64,000 nucleotides of DNA, taken from assembly GCF_000719705.1 (NCBI RefSeq), contig NZ_JOHO01000001.1, positions 186,001 to 250,000 on the forward strand, read 5' to 3'. The translations under genes were made by a program, and so were the position numbers. Positions 34,333 through 41,772 of the stretch are shown in pieces. Under the pieces are notes generated by a model. That model saw only the letters and a list, made by a program, of their open reading frames with translations. It had not been told where the DNA came from and ran no database searches. Within the stretch, counting starts at the first letter, position 1. Every line of letters starts with the position of its first letter. This DNA comes from Streptomyces sp. NRRL S-350 (lineage in GTDB: Bacteria > Actinomycetota > Actinomycetes > Streptomycetales > Streptomycetaceae).

Positions 34333-34715
34333 GGTAGGAGCCGTTCGTTGGGTGTCGGATGCTCGGGCCAGGGCGCGAGCAGGGTCGGGTCTCCGGCTTC
34401 CTCGCGGGCCTGGTCCTCGGCCTCGGCAGCACGCACCCGGCCGGTGTGGAAACGGTCCGCTGCGTGCCCGCTCGGCCGGATGCACCGCTGCTCGGCCTTG
34501 ACCGAACAGCGCGGACAGGGCAGGGAGCCGGGGCAGGTGGCGGTGTCCACCAGCCAGTCGCAGGTCGGGCAGGGGGCGCCGCTCACCGGCCGCCCGGCCC
34601 GGTCGACCAAGGCGCCGGCGGCGAGCAGCTGCTGGTACTCGAACCGGTAGACGGGGGCCGGGAGCGGCTGGCACACAACGGCGAAGGCACCCGGCCGGGA
34701 GGGGTCAGCAGTCAC
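34329..34715 (-). CDS. Zinc-finger protein of the modification cassette, 128 aa
   Basis: Residues ~49-80 contain CPTCDWLVDTATCPGSLPC, then PRCSVKAEQRCIRPSGHAAD and RFHTGRVRAAEAEDQA. The CxxC pairs with a Cys-rich loop and a His/Arg helix match the small actinobacterial zinc-finger type that often recognises nucleic acid. GTG 34715 lies inside the end of the DUF4007 gene (11-base overlap), and its stop overlaps the DpdA-like gene. Confidence 0.78.
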   Translation of the reverse strand: MTADPSRPGAFAVVCQPLPAPVYRFEYQQLLAAGALVDRAGRPVSGAPCPTCDWLVDTATCPGSLPCPRCSVKAEQRCIRPSGHAADRFHTGRVRAAEAEDQAREEAGDPTLLAPWPEHPTPNERLLP

Positions 34716-35688
34716 CGGGTCCCTCCGGACGACGGTAAGCGGCGGCCAGGACCTCGTCGGCCAGCTCCGCAGGGGGCGCCGAGTAGGCGAGCAGGGCCTC
34801 TCCCGCCGCGGACTCGACGACCGACAGTGCCGGGTGCCGGCGCGCGGCCCGCTCGAGGGCGCTGTGCAGCGATCGGGTGTCGATGAGCAGCACCCGGCCG
34901 GGGCTGCCGGGCTCGTTGGCCAGCCGCGAGACGGCGATGCTGCCGGGAGCCGACGCGCGGTGGCGAGCAGCGTGGTCGAGGCAGGCGTACGCCAGGACGG
35001 CGGCGGGAGCGAGCCGGCCGGCCCCCCGGTTCAAGCTGAGCACGTGACTGCGGTCGCCGCAGTGATGTTCCCCCGGGGCGGCGGTGGAGAGCAGGTCGAG
35101 GTCGCGGAACGGATTGGTGAGGACGTCCTCCAGGCCGGCGCGCGGCTGGTCGGCGGAAGCGACCTGCGGGACGTACATCGTCGCGATGCAGGCGATGTCG
35201 CGGCCGACGGTGTCGTCGGGCGGAGCCTTCCAGCCGGTCCGCTCCGCTGCTCTGCGGATGTGGGTGCGCAGCTCGGCCCGGGTGAACGTGGAGAGCCCGG
35301 CGCGCGCGAACAGGTAGTACCAGGCCGGTACAGAGCAGGGCGTGCCGCTGAGCAGCCACCAGTGCAGCAGCCACAGACTCGCCGGGTCCTCCAGGTACGG
35401 GTCGGCGCCGGCTTCGTCGAGCAGCCAGCGGCCGCGGGCGGTCGGCGTCACCGCTCCGCCTCCTGCGGCATCCTCCTCGACGAGGCCGAAGGCGCCGGCC
35501 CAGAACCGCATGCTCGCCACCATGCTGGAGCCGACGCCGAGGACGACGGGCGCGTCGGGGTGGCGGAAGACCAGGGGGTCGTCCTGAACGGCGGTGTGGA
35601 CCTTCAAGAGCCACCCCTGCCTCGGAGGGTAGGTCCGGTGGCGACCGAACGCCGGAGCGCAGTCGGCCAGCGGCGGGTGATCCGTCAT
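34705..35688 (-). CDS. DUF4007-family protein
   Basis: 327 aa. APAFGRHRTYPPRQGWLLKV, then APVVLGVGSSMVASMRFWAG, DPYLEDPASLWLLHWWLLSG, and the LADQPRAG...DVLTNPFRDLDLL stretch are the successive conserved blocks of DUF4007. The biochemical role is unknown; members are, to my knowledge, often next to sulfur- or DNA-modification and defence genes. ATG 35688 is preceded by AAGGAG at an 11-base distance. It forms an overlapping block with the zinc-finger, DpdA-like and Mom-like genes. Confidence 0.85.
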   Translation of the reverse strand: MTDHPPLADCAPAFGRHRTYPPRQGWLLKVHTAVQDDPLVFRHPDAPVVLGVGSSMVASMRFWAGAFGLVEEDAAGGGAVTPTARGRWLLDEAGADPYLEDPASLWLLHWWLLSGTPCSVPAWYYLFARAGLSTFTRAELRTHIRRAAERTGWKAPPDDTVGRDIACIATMYVPQVASADQPRAGLEDVLTNPFRDLDLLSTAAPGEHHCGDRSHVLSLNRGAGRLAPAAVLAYACLDHAARHRASAPGSIAVSRLANEPGSPGRVLLIDTRSLHSALERAARRHPALSVVESAAGEALLAYSAPPAELADEVLAAAYRRPEGPGDC

Positions 35689-35715
35689 CGGGATGGTGTT
35701 CTCCTTGTCGTGGAC

Positions 35716-35746
35716 GGGTGTCCTGCCGCTCGGCGGCAGGACACCC
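35716..35746 (-). terminator. Strong intercistronic hairpin
   Basis: A perfect 14-bp stem (35716-35729 and 35733-35746) with loop TCG lies between the 35760 stop and the DUF4007 ribosome binding site. It could attenuate read-through into the modification block. Confidence 0.7.
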
Positions 35747-35759
35747 GGGCGGTCGGAAA

Positions 35760-36653
35760 TCAGGCCGGGACCTCGGAGCGGGCGAACTCCCTGGGGCCGG
35801 AGGGCCAGACGGCGCTCACCTGCTGGCGGTGCAGGAGCTCCGTCAGGTCCTTGTCGGGAGGCGAGGGGAGCAGCAGAGCCCGGCGCGGCTCCGCGTCGAA
35901 GTAGCGGGCCAGGTCGTGCAGTTCCCCGACGGCTTCCCGCACGACGGAGCGGGCGGCTGTCGCGCGGGCCACCACGAGCTCGTTGCGGGTGAGGTCGTAC
36001 AGGTCGACGTGGAGTTCGGCGAAGGCTCCGGCCACCTTGATCCGGAAACTGGACAGGTCGGCCTGGTGCGCCCACCGGGCATAGCTCTCGTAGTTCCGCA
36101 GCAGCCTGCCTGCAGCCTCCTTGGCCGGGCTGGGATTGGTGGTCCTCATGATCGTCCCCGGGCCGATCGGTCGCACGGCGTTCAGTTCCGCGATGGGGTC
36201 GACGGTGCTCAGGCCCCTCGGGGCGCCGTTCAGCGGCAGCAGCCGGAAGACGATGGCCCGCCTGACCTCCTGGGGCCGCCGCGCGTCGAAGGGACCATCG
36301 GCATAGACGACCGGCAGCTCCGGGTCCAGCCGGTACTGGCCCAGGTACTGGGCCGGTCGTCCGTGGAGCTGGAGGAACACGCGCAGCGCCCGGCCGTCCT
36401 GCTCGTGTTCGATGACGGAGCGGTTCCCCTGCGAGAGCGTCTGGTCCGTACCGTCGAGACCGCCCTCCCCGCCGAAGTGCAGATGAGCGCCGGTCCAACC
36501 GTCGAAGGAACTGGCCTCGGCGTCCGGTGTGATGAACAGGTGGACGTTCGGGCTCTGCTTCGACGGACTGATGCGGGAGTGGATGCGGCCGCCGAAGCGG
36601 GCGTGGATGTCGGCGCGGTCGATGTGCTGGCCGGGGATGAGGTCCCAGGACAC
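35760..36653 (-). CDS. SRA/McrA-N-like modified-base reader candidate, 297 aa
   Basis: Residues ~1-140 read: WDLIPGQHIDRADIHARFGG, SPSKQSPNVHLFITPDAEAS, FDGWTGAHLHFGGEGGLDGT, NRSVIEHEQDGRALRVFLQL, AQYLGQYRLD. This is the block order of the N-terminal domain of ScoMcrA-type restriction enzymes and related HNH nucleases (IHxxxGG, DGW, GEG, GNxxI, YLGxF). No HNH nuclease follows; the C-terminal half is helical with no known motif. GTG 36653 after AAGGAGA. It lies upstream of the DUF4007/DpdA/Mom block in the same unit, which suits a DNA-base recognition role. Confidence 0.6.
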   Translation of the reverse strand: MSWDLIPGQHIDRADIHARFGGRIHSRISPSKQSPNVHLFITPDAEASSFDGWTGAHLHFGGEGGLDGTDQTLSQGNRSVIEHEQDGRALRVFLQLHGRPAQYLGQYRLDPELPVVYADGPFDARRPQEVRRAIVFRLLPLNGAPRGLSTVDPIAELNAVRPIGPGTIMRTTNPSPAKEAAGRLLRNYESYARWAHQADLSSFRIKVAGAFAELHVDLYDLTRNELVVARATAARSVVREAVGELHDLARYFDAEPRRALLLPSPPDKDLTELLHRQQVSAVWPSGPREFARSEVPA

Positions 36654-36706
36654 GGGTGTCTCTCCTTGTAACGGGCAGTGCTGGAGTGGGAGTTCGGTGG
36701 AGCGGC

Positions 36707-36731
36707 GCCGCCGGGCTGTCCGCCCGGCGGC
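36707..36731 (-). other. Intercistronic hairpin
   Basis: GCCGCCGGGC pairs with GCCCGGCGGC (10 bp, loop TGTCC) between the 36760 and 35760 genes. Confidence 0.55.
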
Positions 36732-36759
36732 GGTGCGGGGTCTCCGGCGGGGCGGAAGG

Positions 36760-37464
36760 TCAGCGGCGGCAGTCGACACCGACGACCAGGAAGTCGGCGG
36801 GCAGGGCGTCGATGTAGGCGTTTGCGTGGTCGTAGTACGCGGTGCTGCCCGTCTCGGCGGCGTCGTCCGAGTTCAGCCAGGCGGGGTCGGTGGTCCAGGT
36901 GTCGTCGAGCTCCCGGAGGCTGTTGCCGGGCACCGCCCGGCGGCGGGCCCGGGCGATGAACCCTGCGCGGTCCAGGCTGATCAGAGCAGCCTCCTCGTCC
37001 CGCTGCCGGGCGCCCGGCTTGCCCTTGATCTCGGCCAGCGCCTTGAGCTGGGGCTGATCGCGGAAGGCGAGGAGCGCCCGGAAGGAGTCGCTGCCCCAGT
37101 GTTCCGCGAACGCCGCCCATGGCTTGGCGGGGGGCATCCCCTCGGTGGCGCGCGACCAGGCGTCGTAGAGGTCGGCGGCCTCGGCCGCGCGGCGGTCCCG
37201 CAGAGCTGCGAGGTCGAGGAGGCTGAGGACGCCGCCCGCACACCGGTCGGGTTGTCCGGACGCGGACCGTACGAGGCGCGGATCGTCGGCGGGTGCTCCG
37301 GAGATCAGCGGGAAGTGGCTGGTGTACCGGCCTTGGGTGATTTGGTAGCTGTCGAAGTGGCCACCTCGGACCTTGTTGAGAGCGCGCCGCAGTCGCGTGT
37401 CGAGGGTGTAGGCGGTTTCGGCGGCGTGCGCGGGCAGGCACACAAGGGTGTGTCGTGAAGCCAT
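36760..37464 (-). CDS. Hypothetical protein, 234 aa
   Basis: First gene behind the promoter at 37557. MASRHTLVCLPAHAAETAYT and the following DTRLRRALNKVRGGHFDSYQ look like a compact N-terminal domain. A helical mid-part (DLYDAWSRATEGMPPAKPWA) and a C-terminal strand (DALPADFLVVGVDCRR) follow. Family unknown. It may act with the modification cassette downstream. Confidence 0.73.
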   Translation of the reverse strand: MASRHTLVCLPAHAAETAYTLDTRLRRALNKVRGGHFDSYQITQGRYTSHFPLISGAPADDPRLVRSASGQPDRCAGGVLSLLDLAALRDRRAAEAADLYDAWSRATEGMPPAKPWAAFAEHWGSDSFRALLAFRDQPQLKALAEIKGKPGARQRDEEAALISLDRAGFIARARRRAVPGNSLRELDDTWTTDPAWLNSDDAAETGSTAYYDHANAYIDALPADFLVVGVDCRR

Positions 37465-37556
37465 CGGGGTTCCGTTCGCAGAGCGGGAGCAAGGAGTGCC
37501 GGGCCGGGAGCAGGCCCCAAGGGCGAGCTCTACTGGTGCGGCGAAGGAGTGCTCAA

Positions 37557-37585
37557 ATAATAGCCATTCTCATAGACTTAAGCAA
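37557..37585 (-). promoter_or_regulatory. Iterated promoter, copy 8 of 16 (modification cassette promoter)
   Basis: TTGCTT, 17 bp, TATTAT on the minus strand, with core TTGCTTAAGTCTATGA. This is the closest of all copies to an ideal promoter, so the cassette 37464-32624 could be the most strongly expressed when the regulator allows. Confidence 0.85.
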
Positions 37586-37589
37586 CATG

Positions 37590-37820
37590 TCACCGACGTC
37601 GGCTCCGAGGGATGTCGAAGGGGCGGCCGATGTGCCAGTGCGGCTTTCGCCCGCTGTACTGGCACTCATAGGCGACCTTGGGGTGCCGCCACGGATAGTC
37701 GCGCGCCAGCCGATCGACGACATCCTGCGCCGACTCCGGGGACGGATACTGCCGTTTGTCGAGGCAGGCGCGCCTGCGAGTTGCGGACGCCTTGGTGCGC
37801 CGCAGTGCGGACTTGCCCAT
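37590..37820 (-). CDS. Small basic protein, 76 aa
   Basis: Very basic (MGKSALRRTKASATRRRACL, then DYPWRHPKVAYECQYSGRKP and HWHIGRPFDIPRSRRR), with two Cys and several His. Likely nucleic-acid binding. The ATG overlaps the upstream stop by one base (TGATG), and the stop lies 4 bases from the next promoter. Confidence 0.68.
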   Translation of the reverse strand: MGKSALRRTKASATRRRACLDKRQYPSPESAQDVVDRLARDYPWRHPKVAYECQYSGRKPHWHIGRPFDIPRSRRR

Positions 37821-38038
37821 CAGGTGCCACCCTCCGGCGCGGCCCCCTGCGGCTGGCCCCCGCTCGGGGAGGGGTCAGCCGACCCCGGTTCCTCAACCCG
37901 AGGCGCGGGGGTCAACGACAGCCGGGCCGCCGCCGATCGGAGATCCCGGTTGGCCACGATGAAGAAGCGCTGCGGGGGGCCGATGCTGATCCGGCGGGCC
38001 TGCGCCCGCGGCGTTCCACCAGGCTTCGTGTCGTCCAT
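37820..38038 (-). CDS. Small hypothetical protein, 72 aa
   Basis: ATG 38038 (MDDTKPGGTPRAQARRISIG), preceded by GGAAGAGAATC. Basic and probably disordered apart from a short PPQRFFIVANRDL strand. Longer starts in this frame would read through noise. Confidence 0.55.
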   Translation of the reverse strand: MDDTKPGGTPRAQARRISIGPPQRFFIVANRDLRSAAARLSLTPAPRVEEPGSADPSPSGGQPQGAAPEGGT

Positions 38039-38151
38039 GATTCTCTTCCGTGTTCGTCGCGTGCGGGGACCTGCGGCTCGTGGCCGGCAGGTCCCGGCCT
38101 GGGCGGGTTGCGGGGCCAGGGGCGGGCCCCGCCCCTGGGGTGAGGGCGGAA

Positions 38152-38595
38152 CTATGCGTAGTAGCTCGCCATGATCCACTCCGGCTTGGCGGTGCGGGCG
38201 CGCAGTTCCAGAACGGACAGGGCCCGCGCCAGGACCGCGTCGTACTGGGAGGCGGCGCCCATTGCTGAGGGATCGAGGACGAGCGGCTTGCCGTCGGGTT
38301 CCTTGACGACCGCGGCGAGGATGTGGCCGTCGTCGTCCCATCCGATCGAGTAGGTCCGCAGCCGCAGCCCACTCAGGCCGGAGGCCGCCAGCCGCTCCTC
38401 CGCCGCCCCGGCGAAGTGGTCGGAGTGGTTCTCCTCGCGCATCGCCTCCGTAGCCCACGACACCTGCGGCATCAGCCATGAAGAACCGTCGGCGCTGCAC
38501 CAGGTCAGGTCGCCGGCCAGTCCCACCCAGCCGTCGGCTGGCCCTCCCAGGCGATACCCGTACATCAGGGCTTCGTGATTCTCGATGGCGCCCAT
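38152..38595 (-). CDS. Hypothetical protein, 147 aa
   Basis: ATG 38595 after CGGAGG. GYRLGGPADGWVGLAGDLTW, then SIGWDDDGHILAAVVKEPDG and a helical VLARALSVLELRAR. Soluble, single domain. A GC-rich palindrome (CCAGGGGCGGG and its complement near 38116-38138) follows the stop. Unknown family. Confidence 0.72.
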   Translation of the reverse strand: MGAIENHEALMYGYRLGGPADGWVGLAGDLTWCSADGSSWLMPQVSWATEAMREENHSDHFAGAAEERLAASGLSGLRLRTYSIGWDDDGHILAAVVKEPDGKPLVLDPSAMGAASQYDAVLARALSVLELRARTAKPEWIMASYYA

Positions 38596-38645
38596 GGCGT
38601 CCTCCGTGTTCGTGGGTTGGTTGGTCTGAGCTGAGCGGCGGGGCA

Positions 38646-39047
38646 TCACGGGCGCGTCAGCGCCTTGTAGATGCCCTCCGCCTCCTCGCGGAAGTACTGG
38701 CACGCCTCGACGTACATCTCCTGCCGGGCGTTGGACACGTGGGTCCCCATGCCACCCGTAACCCCGATGTCGGCGGTCCTCTCCGCGTTGGCGATCGCGT
38801 CCTGGAAGACCAGCGAGGCGTTCCTGAGCGCGCACTGACCGACGACGCTGGACCACATCTCAATGAGCCGCTGGCGCAGCTCCAGGCCCTTGAACAGGCT
38901 GGATGCGTTGATGACCCCCGGGTCCATGCCCTTGAACCGGTCCCAGTGCTCGGCCAGCTTCTTCTTCTGGTCCTCCAGTGCGCGCTGCGCCCGGCCGGAG
39001 AGGCGGTCGTGGATCTGGGCGGATCGCTTGCTGTCGGTGGAGGTCAT
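38646..39047 (-). CDS. Helical hypothetical protein, 133 aa
   Basis: Almost entirely helical and charged (MTSTDSKRSAQIHDRLSGRA, then QRALEDQKKKLAEHWDRFKG). First gene behind the promoter at 39130. No family recognised. Confidence 0.7.
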   Translation of the reverse strand: MTSTDSKRSAQIHDRLSGRAQRALEDQKKKLAEHWDRFKGMDPGVINASSLFKGLELRQRLIEMWSSVVGQCALRNASLVFQDAIANAERTADIGVTGGMGTHVSNARQEMYVEACQYFREEAEGIYKALTRP

Positions 39048-39125
39048 TGTGGTCTCCCGGGGAGGGTGTTGGGGTGGGCGCGACGCTTAGGGGCGGCCGG
39101 CCCGGCGAGCGGGCCGCCGCGATGC

Positions 39126-39155
39126 CTTAACTCTATCCATTGTCATAGAGTTAAG
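39126..39155. repeat. Perfect 11-bp inverted repeat within promoter copy 9
   Basis: CTTAACTCTAT (39126-39136) is mirrored by ATAGAGTTAAG (39145-39155) with an 8-base spacer. One arm is the conserved promoter core and the other covers the -10 box. It looks like a full two-half-site operator, while the other copies show one half-site. Confidence 0.75.
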
Positions 39156-39158
39156 CAA
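39130..39158 (-). promoter_or_regulatory. Iterated promoter, copy 9 of 16
   Basis: TTGCTT, 17 bp, TAGAGT on the minus strand, with core TTGCTTAACTCTATGA. Its -10 lies in the second, inverted copy of the core (39126-39136). An imperfect GGCGGCC/GGCCGCC hairpin lies shortly after the start point. Confidence 0.8.
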
Positions 39159-39181
39159 CATCTGTGTGTGATGCGTCTTCC

Positions 39182-39556
39182 TCAGCTCGTCGGTGGCCGC
39201 TGGCGCACCCATTTCTGGGCCGCCGGGTGCCAGCGGGCCCGCGAGAAGACCCGGTTGAGGTCCGGCATGTATTCGGGCCCGTAGTCCAGGGCGTCGGACC
39301 TGGGTGCAACTGGCACCCAGCCCTCGCCGGGGCGGAGCGCGGCGAACCAGCCGAAGTCCACCGCGGCTTCCTCGCCGGGTACAAGTCCGGTCCATACGCC
39401 GCCGCCGGTGTGGCCGTGCCGACCGGGGCAGATGGCCTGCGGGAAGCCGGTCTGGGGGCAGTGCGTCTCCAGGCAGCCGGCCGAGTGCCCCTCGCCGACC
39501 TGCACCCCGCAGCCGATGCACGGTTCACCGCGGGAGAGAGTGAGCTCGGTCGCCAT
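39182..39556 (-). CDS. Cys/His-rich hypothetical protein, 124 aa
   Basis: The N-terminal half contains CIGCGVQVGEGHSAGCLETH and CPQTGFPQAICPGRHGHTGG, likely one or two zinc sites. The C-terminal half is mixed with WVPVAPRSDALDYGPEYMPD. ATG 39556 overlaps the upstream stop by one base. Function unknown. Confidence 0.72.
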   Translation of the reverse strand: MATELTLSRGEPCIGCGVQVGEGHSAGCLETHCPQTGFPQAICPGRHGHTGGGVWTGLVPGEEAAVDFGWFAALRPGEGWVPVAPRSDALDYGPEYMPDLNRVFSRARWHPAAQKWVRQRPPTS

Positions 39557-40137
39557 CAGCGTTCCCCGGCCGACAGAGCCTGGGGCCCGAGGCGGAGTTC
39601 GAGAAGACGCAGCGCCTGATCCCGCTTGCCGTCGACGTACGCGCGTTGGCCGGGAGTGAACGAGGACCTGGTCGCCAGCTCGTAGTCGGACGGGTCCGCC
39701 CAGAGCGGGACGACCACCGAGGCGATCTCCCGAGCCGCCTCGACCCAGTCCGCGGCAGCGTCCTGCGGGATGTTGAACAGCGGGGCGAGAGGGCTTGCCG
39801 GATACGGGTCCCTGTCCAGCGGCGCCGGGGTCCGGGCCAGGTCGGCGGCCAGCGGGCGGAGGTGCTCGGCCGGGCAGGTTCCGTCGACGCGCTCCTGCGC
39901 GACTTCCGTCTCGCGCTCGCGGAGGGGGCGAATCTGGTCCTCCGACAGCTTGAACTGGTTGTGCACGGCCAGGCAGCCGAGCTCGTCCGAGTCGAACCGC
40001 TGGACGACCTCACCGCCTCGCCACTCGTACCCGGCGCCGAGCACCACCAGGACCTGGTGGAGGGCCTGCGTCCGGGTGGGGTACGAACAGGGGAACGTGC
40101 GGATGAGCTCGGCCAGAGTTAGGTCGACGCTCGCCAT
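39556..40137 (-). CDS. Hypothetical protein, 193 aa
   Basis: MASVDLTLAELIRTFPCSYP, then VLVVLGAGYEWRGGEVVQRF and a helical RPLRERETEVAQERVD. Soluble, mostly helical, with three scattered Cys. Third cistron of the promoter at 41080. Confidence 0.72.
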   Translation of the reverse strand: MASVDLTLAELIRTFPCSYPTRTQALHQVLVVLGAGYEWRGGEVVQRFDSDELGCLAVHNQFKLSEDQIRPLRERETEVAQERVDGTCPAEHLRPLAADLARTPAPLDRDPYPASPLAPLFNIPQDAAADWVEAAREIASVVVPLWADPSDYELATRSSFTPGQRAYVDGKRDQALRLLELRLGPQALSAGER

Positions 40138-40218
40138 GGAGACACCTCTTGACGTTGGGGGATCAGGCTCCGGGGGCGCAGCTCATGCCGCGCCCCGTCG
40201 GTCGGATGGCGGTTGCTG

Positions 40219-40491
40219 CTATGCGGCGGCGGTGCGGAACTCGACGCATGCCGGGAAGTCCGGCTTGATGTCCGGCCCTCGCCGACGCTGGGCCTTGATG
40301 GCGCACTTCATCCGCGCCTTGCCGTCGCCGGCGACCCGTTCCACCAAGAAGGTGCACGTCCCGCAGCGGGAGGCTGGGGTGATGGTGCCGGGCTCCAGCA
40401 GCGGCTTGAGGGTGGCCGGGTGGATGCCGCGATCCAGGTTGATGCGTATCGCTCCGCGACCGACGACCGCCGGCGGAATGGTCAGGCTCAT
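40219..40491 (-). CDS. Small Cys-containing protein, 90 aa
   Basis: SRCGTCTFLVERVAGDGKAR, MKCAIKAQRRRGPDIKPDF and PACVEFRTAAA place four Cys in a CxxC...C...C pattern, typical of small zinc or Fe-S binding actinobacterial proteins. A stem GGGGCGC/GCGCCCC (40173-40196) follows the stop. Confidence 0.73.
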   Translation of the reverse strand: MSLTIPPAVVGRGAIRINLDRGIHPATLKPLLEPGTITPASRCGTCTFLVERVAGDGKARMKCAIKAQRRRGPDIKPDFPACVEFRTAAA

Positions 40492-40581
40492 GTGGCTGCG
40501 CTCCTTCGAAAGGTACTGGTGGGGATGGGAGATGGGCGGGCTTGGCCCGAACCTGGCCGGTACGGCCAGAGCAGAGCCGGG

Positions 40582-40995
40582 TCAGCGGAGCTTGACGTGC
40601 GTGGTGTAGTGGCGGCCGACGTAGCCGCGGGTGAAGCGGGCCCCGCAGCGCCAGGCGTCGGTGAGCAGCATGTCGAGGGTGCGCTTGGCGTCGTCGGCAT
40701 GTGGCCCGACGTAAGGCCGGGCGGCGCGCTTGGGCAGCCGAGCGAGCGGCCAACCGCCGATGCGGTGCGTCGGGTAGAGCGCACGGCCGGAGCGGTAGGG
40801 GCCGCCGTGTCGGCGGCCGTCGGCCGTGTAGACCTCGCCGATGTACGCCTGGCCCTGGTGGGCGTGGACGGTGACGTAGGTCGCCTCGGGGTAGAGGGCG
40901 GCCGGAATCCCGGTGACGGCGTCCGTGAGCTGCTGCGCCACGGGGATGAGGACAGCGCGGGCAGCGTCGAGGGTGCTCACGGCGTCGGTGCTCAT
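40582..40995 (-). CDS. Hypothetical protein, 137 aa
   Basis: First gene behind the promoter at 41080. ALYPEATYVTVHAHQGQAYI, then GEVYTADGRRHGGPYRSGRA and KRTLDMLLTDAWRCGARF. Basic C-terminus. Unknown. A CTGGCC/GGCCAG hairpin (40553-40569) follows its stop. Confidence 0.72.
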   Translation of the reverse strand: MSTDAVSTLDAARAVLIPVAQQLTDAVTGIPAALYPEATYVTVHAHQGQAYIGEVYTADGRRHGGPYRSGRALYPTHRIGGWPLARLPKRAARPYVGPHADDAKRTLDMLLTDAWRCGARFTRGYVGRHYTTHVKLR

Positions 40996-41051
40996 GGGTC
41001 GGCCTTCCTCGGGTGTGCTGTCGTCGGCTCGGGTTCGGATCGCCGGTCGAC

Positions 41052-41072
41052 TCGCGGAGCAGCGCTCCGCGA
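41052..41072 (-). other. Leader hairpin
   Basis: TCGCGGAGC and GCTCCGCGA form a 9-bp stem with a three-base loop right at the expected 5' end of the transcript from the promoter at 41080. Confidence 0.5.
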
Positions 41073-41079
41073 TGCCCTA

Positions 41080-41108
41080 ACCATAACGTAAATCATAGAC
41101 TTAAGCAA
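41080..41108 (-). promoter_or_regulatory. Iterated promoter, copy 10 of 16
   Basis: TTGCTT, 17 bp, TATGGT on the minus strand, with core TTGCTTAAGTCTATGA. Confidence 0.82.
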
Positions 41109-41132
41109 CGTGCCGGGGTGTCCGCCTGGCGA

Positions 41133-41180
41133 TGCGGGGCGGCTGCGACCGGGAGGCTTCCCCGCCCGAGCCGCCCCGCA
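41133..41180 (-). terminator. Terminator after the DUF3263 gene
   Basis: A 12-bp stem (41133-41144 with 41169-41180, TGCGGGGCGGCT and its complement) lies between the 41207 stop and the next promoter. Confidence 0.7.
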
Positions 41181-41206
41181 GGACGTCGGTCGCCGGCTTG
41201 ACGGTG

Positions 41207-41548
41207 CTACTGCCGCGCGACCCGCCGACGCTCCCGCACGGCTCGGAGGCGATTGATCATCACGGGGTGGCGGGCGAGAGCTGCCTCGCTGTCCAGTAGG
41301 CCGTTGAGCAGCTGGTAATAGCGCGTCGGTGAGATGCCGAGCTCCTCCCGGATCGCGGCTTCCTTTGGTCCCGGGGCGGCGGGAGCCAGTCTGGGCCAGT
41401 GTCCGTGCTCGAAGTCCAGGAGGGCGGCGTCGCGCCCGCTGAGGGTAAGTCGGGCGACGGGGGCGCGCTCCGCTCCGCCCGCCATGTCGCCGCTTGGGCC
41501 GCTCGGCGGCGGTGCGGGAGGTTGGATGGCTCCAGGGGGCGTGCTCAA
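41207..41548 (-). CDS. DUF3263-family protein, 113 aa
   Basis: The body (SGRDAALLDFEHGHWPRLAP, then PKEAAIREELGISPTRYYQL and LNGLLDSEAALARHPVMINR) is the DUF3263 signature, a small helical protein of actinobacteria with an HTH-like 'EELGISPTRYYQLLN' segment. I use TTG 41548, which overlaps the upstream stop as TTGA; ATG 41485 is an alternative without a clear ribosome binding site. Likely DNA-binding. Confidence 0.8.
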   Translation of the reverse strand: MSTPPGAIQPPAPPPSGPSGDMAGGAERAPVARLTLSGRDAALLDFEHGHWPRLAPAAPGPKEAAIREELGISPTRYYQLLNGLLDSEAALARHPVMINRLRAVRERRRVARQ

Positions 41549-41697
41549 TGGTTGCTCAGCCACTCGCCGAGGCCGACAGCCACCACGATGGCCACCCACA
41601 TCGGTGCGGTCTGGTCGTAGATGAACAGCCCCGCGGCGGCCATCCATGCGAGATAGCGGAGCGCGTCCAGCGCGATGTTCGTGGTGCTCTTGCTCAA
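41545..41697 (-). CDS. Small membrane protein, 50 aa
   Basis: TTG start at 41697 with GGAGTGATCTC ahead. The frame continues upstream into the promoter, which cannot be translated. The product STTNIALDALRYLAWMAAAG continues with LFIYDQTAPMWVAIVVAVGL, giving one or two membrane helices, and ends EWLSNH. Function unknown. Confidence 0.68.
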   Translation of the reverse strand: MSKSTTNIALDALRYLAWMAAAGLFIYDQTAPMWVAIVVAVGLGEWLSNH

Positions 41698-41743
41698 GAG
41701 ATCACTCCATGGGGAAGGTGGGCCACTGCGGCGCACGGCTGAA

Positions 41744-41772
41744 ACACTAAGCGAAATCGTAGAATTAAGCAA
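41744..41772 (-). promoter_or_regulatory. Iterated promoter, copy 11 of 16
   Basis: TTGCTT, 17 bp, TAGTGT on the minus strand, with core TTGCTTAATTCTACGA. The TTAA contains the stop of the methyltransferase gene. Confidence 0.78.
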
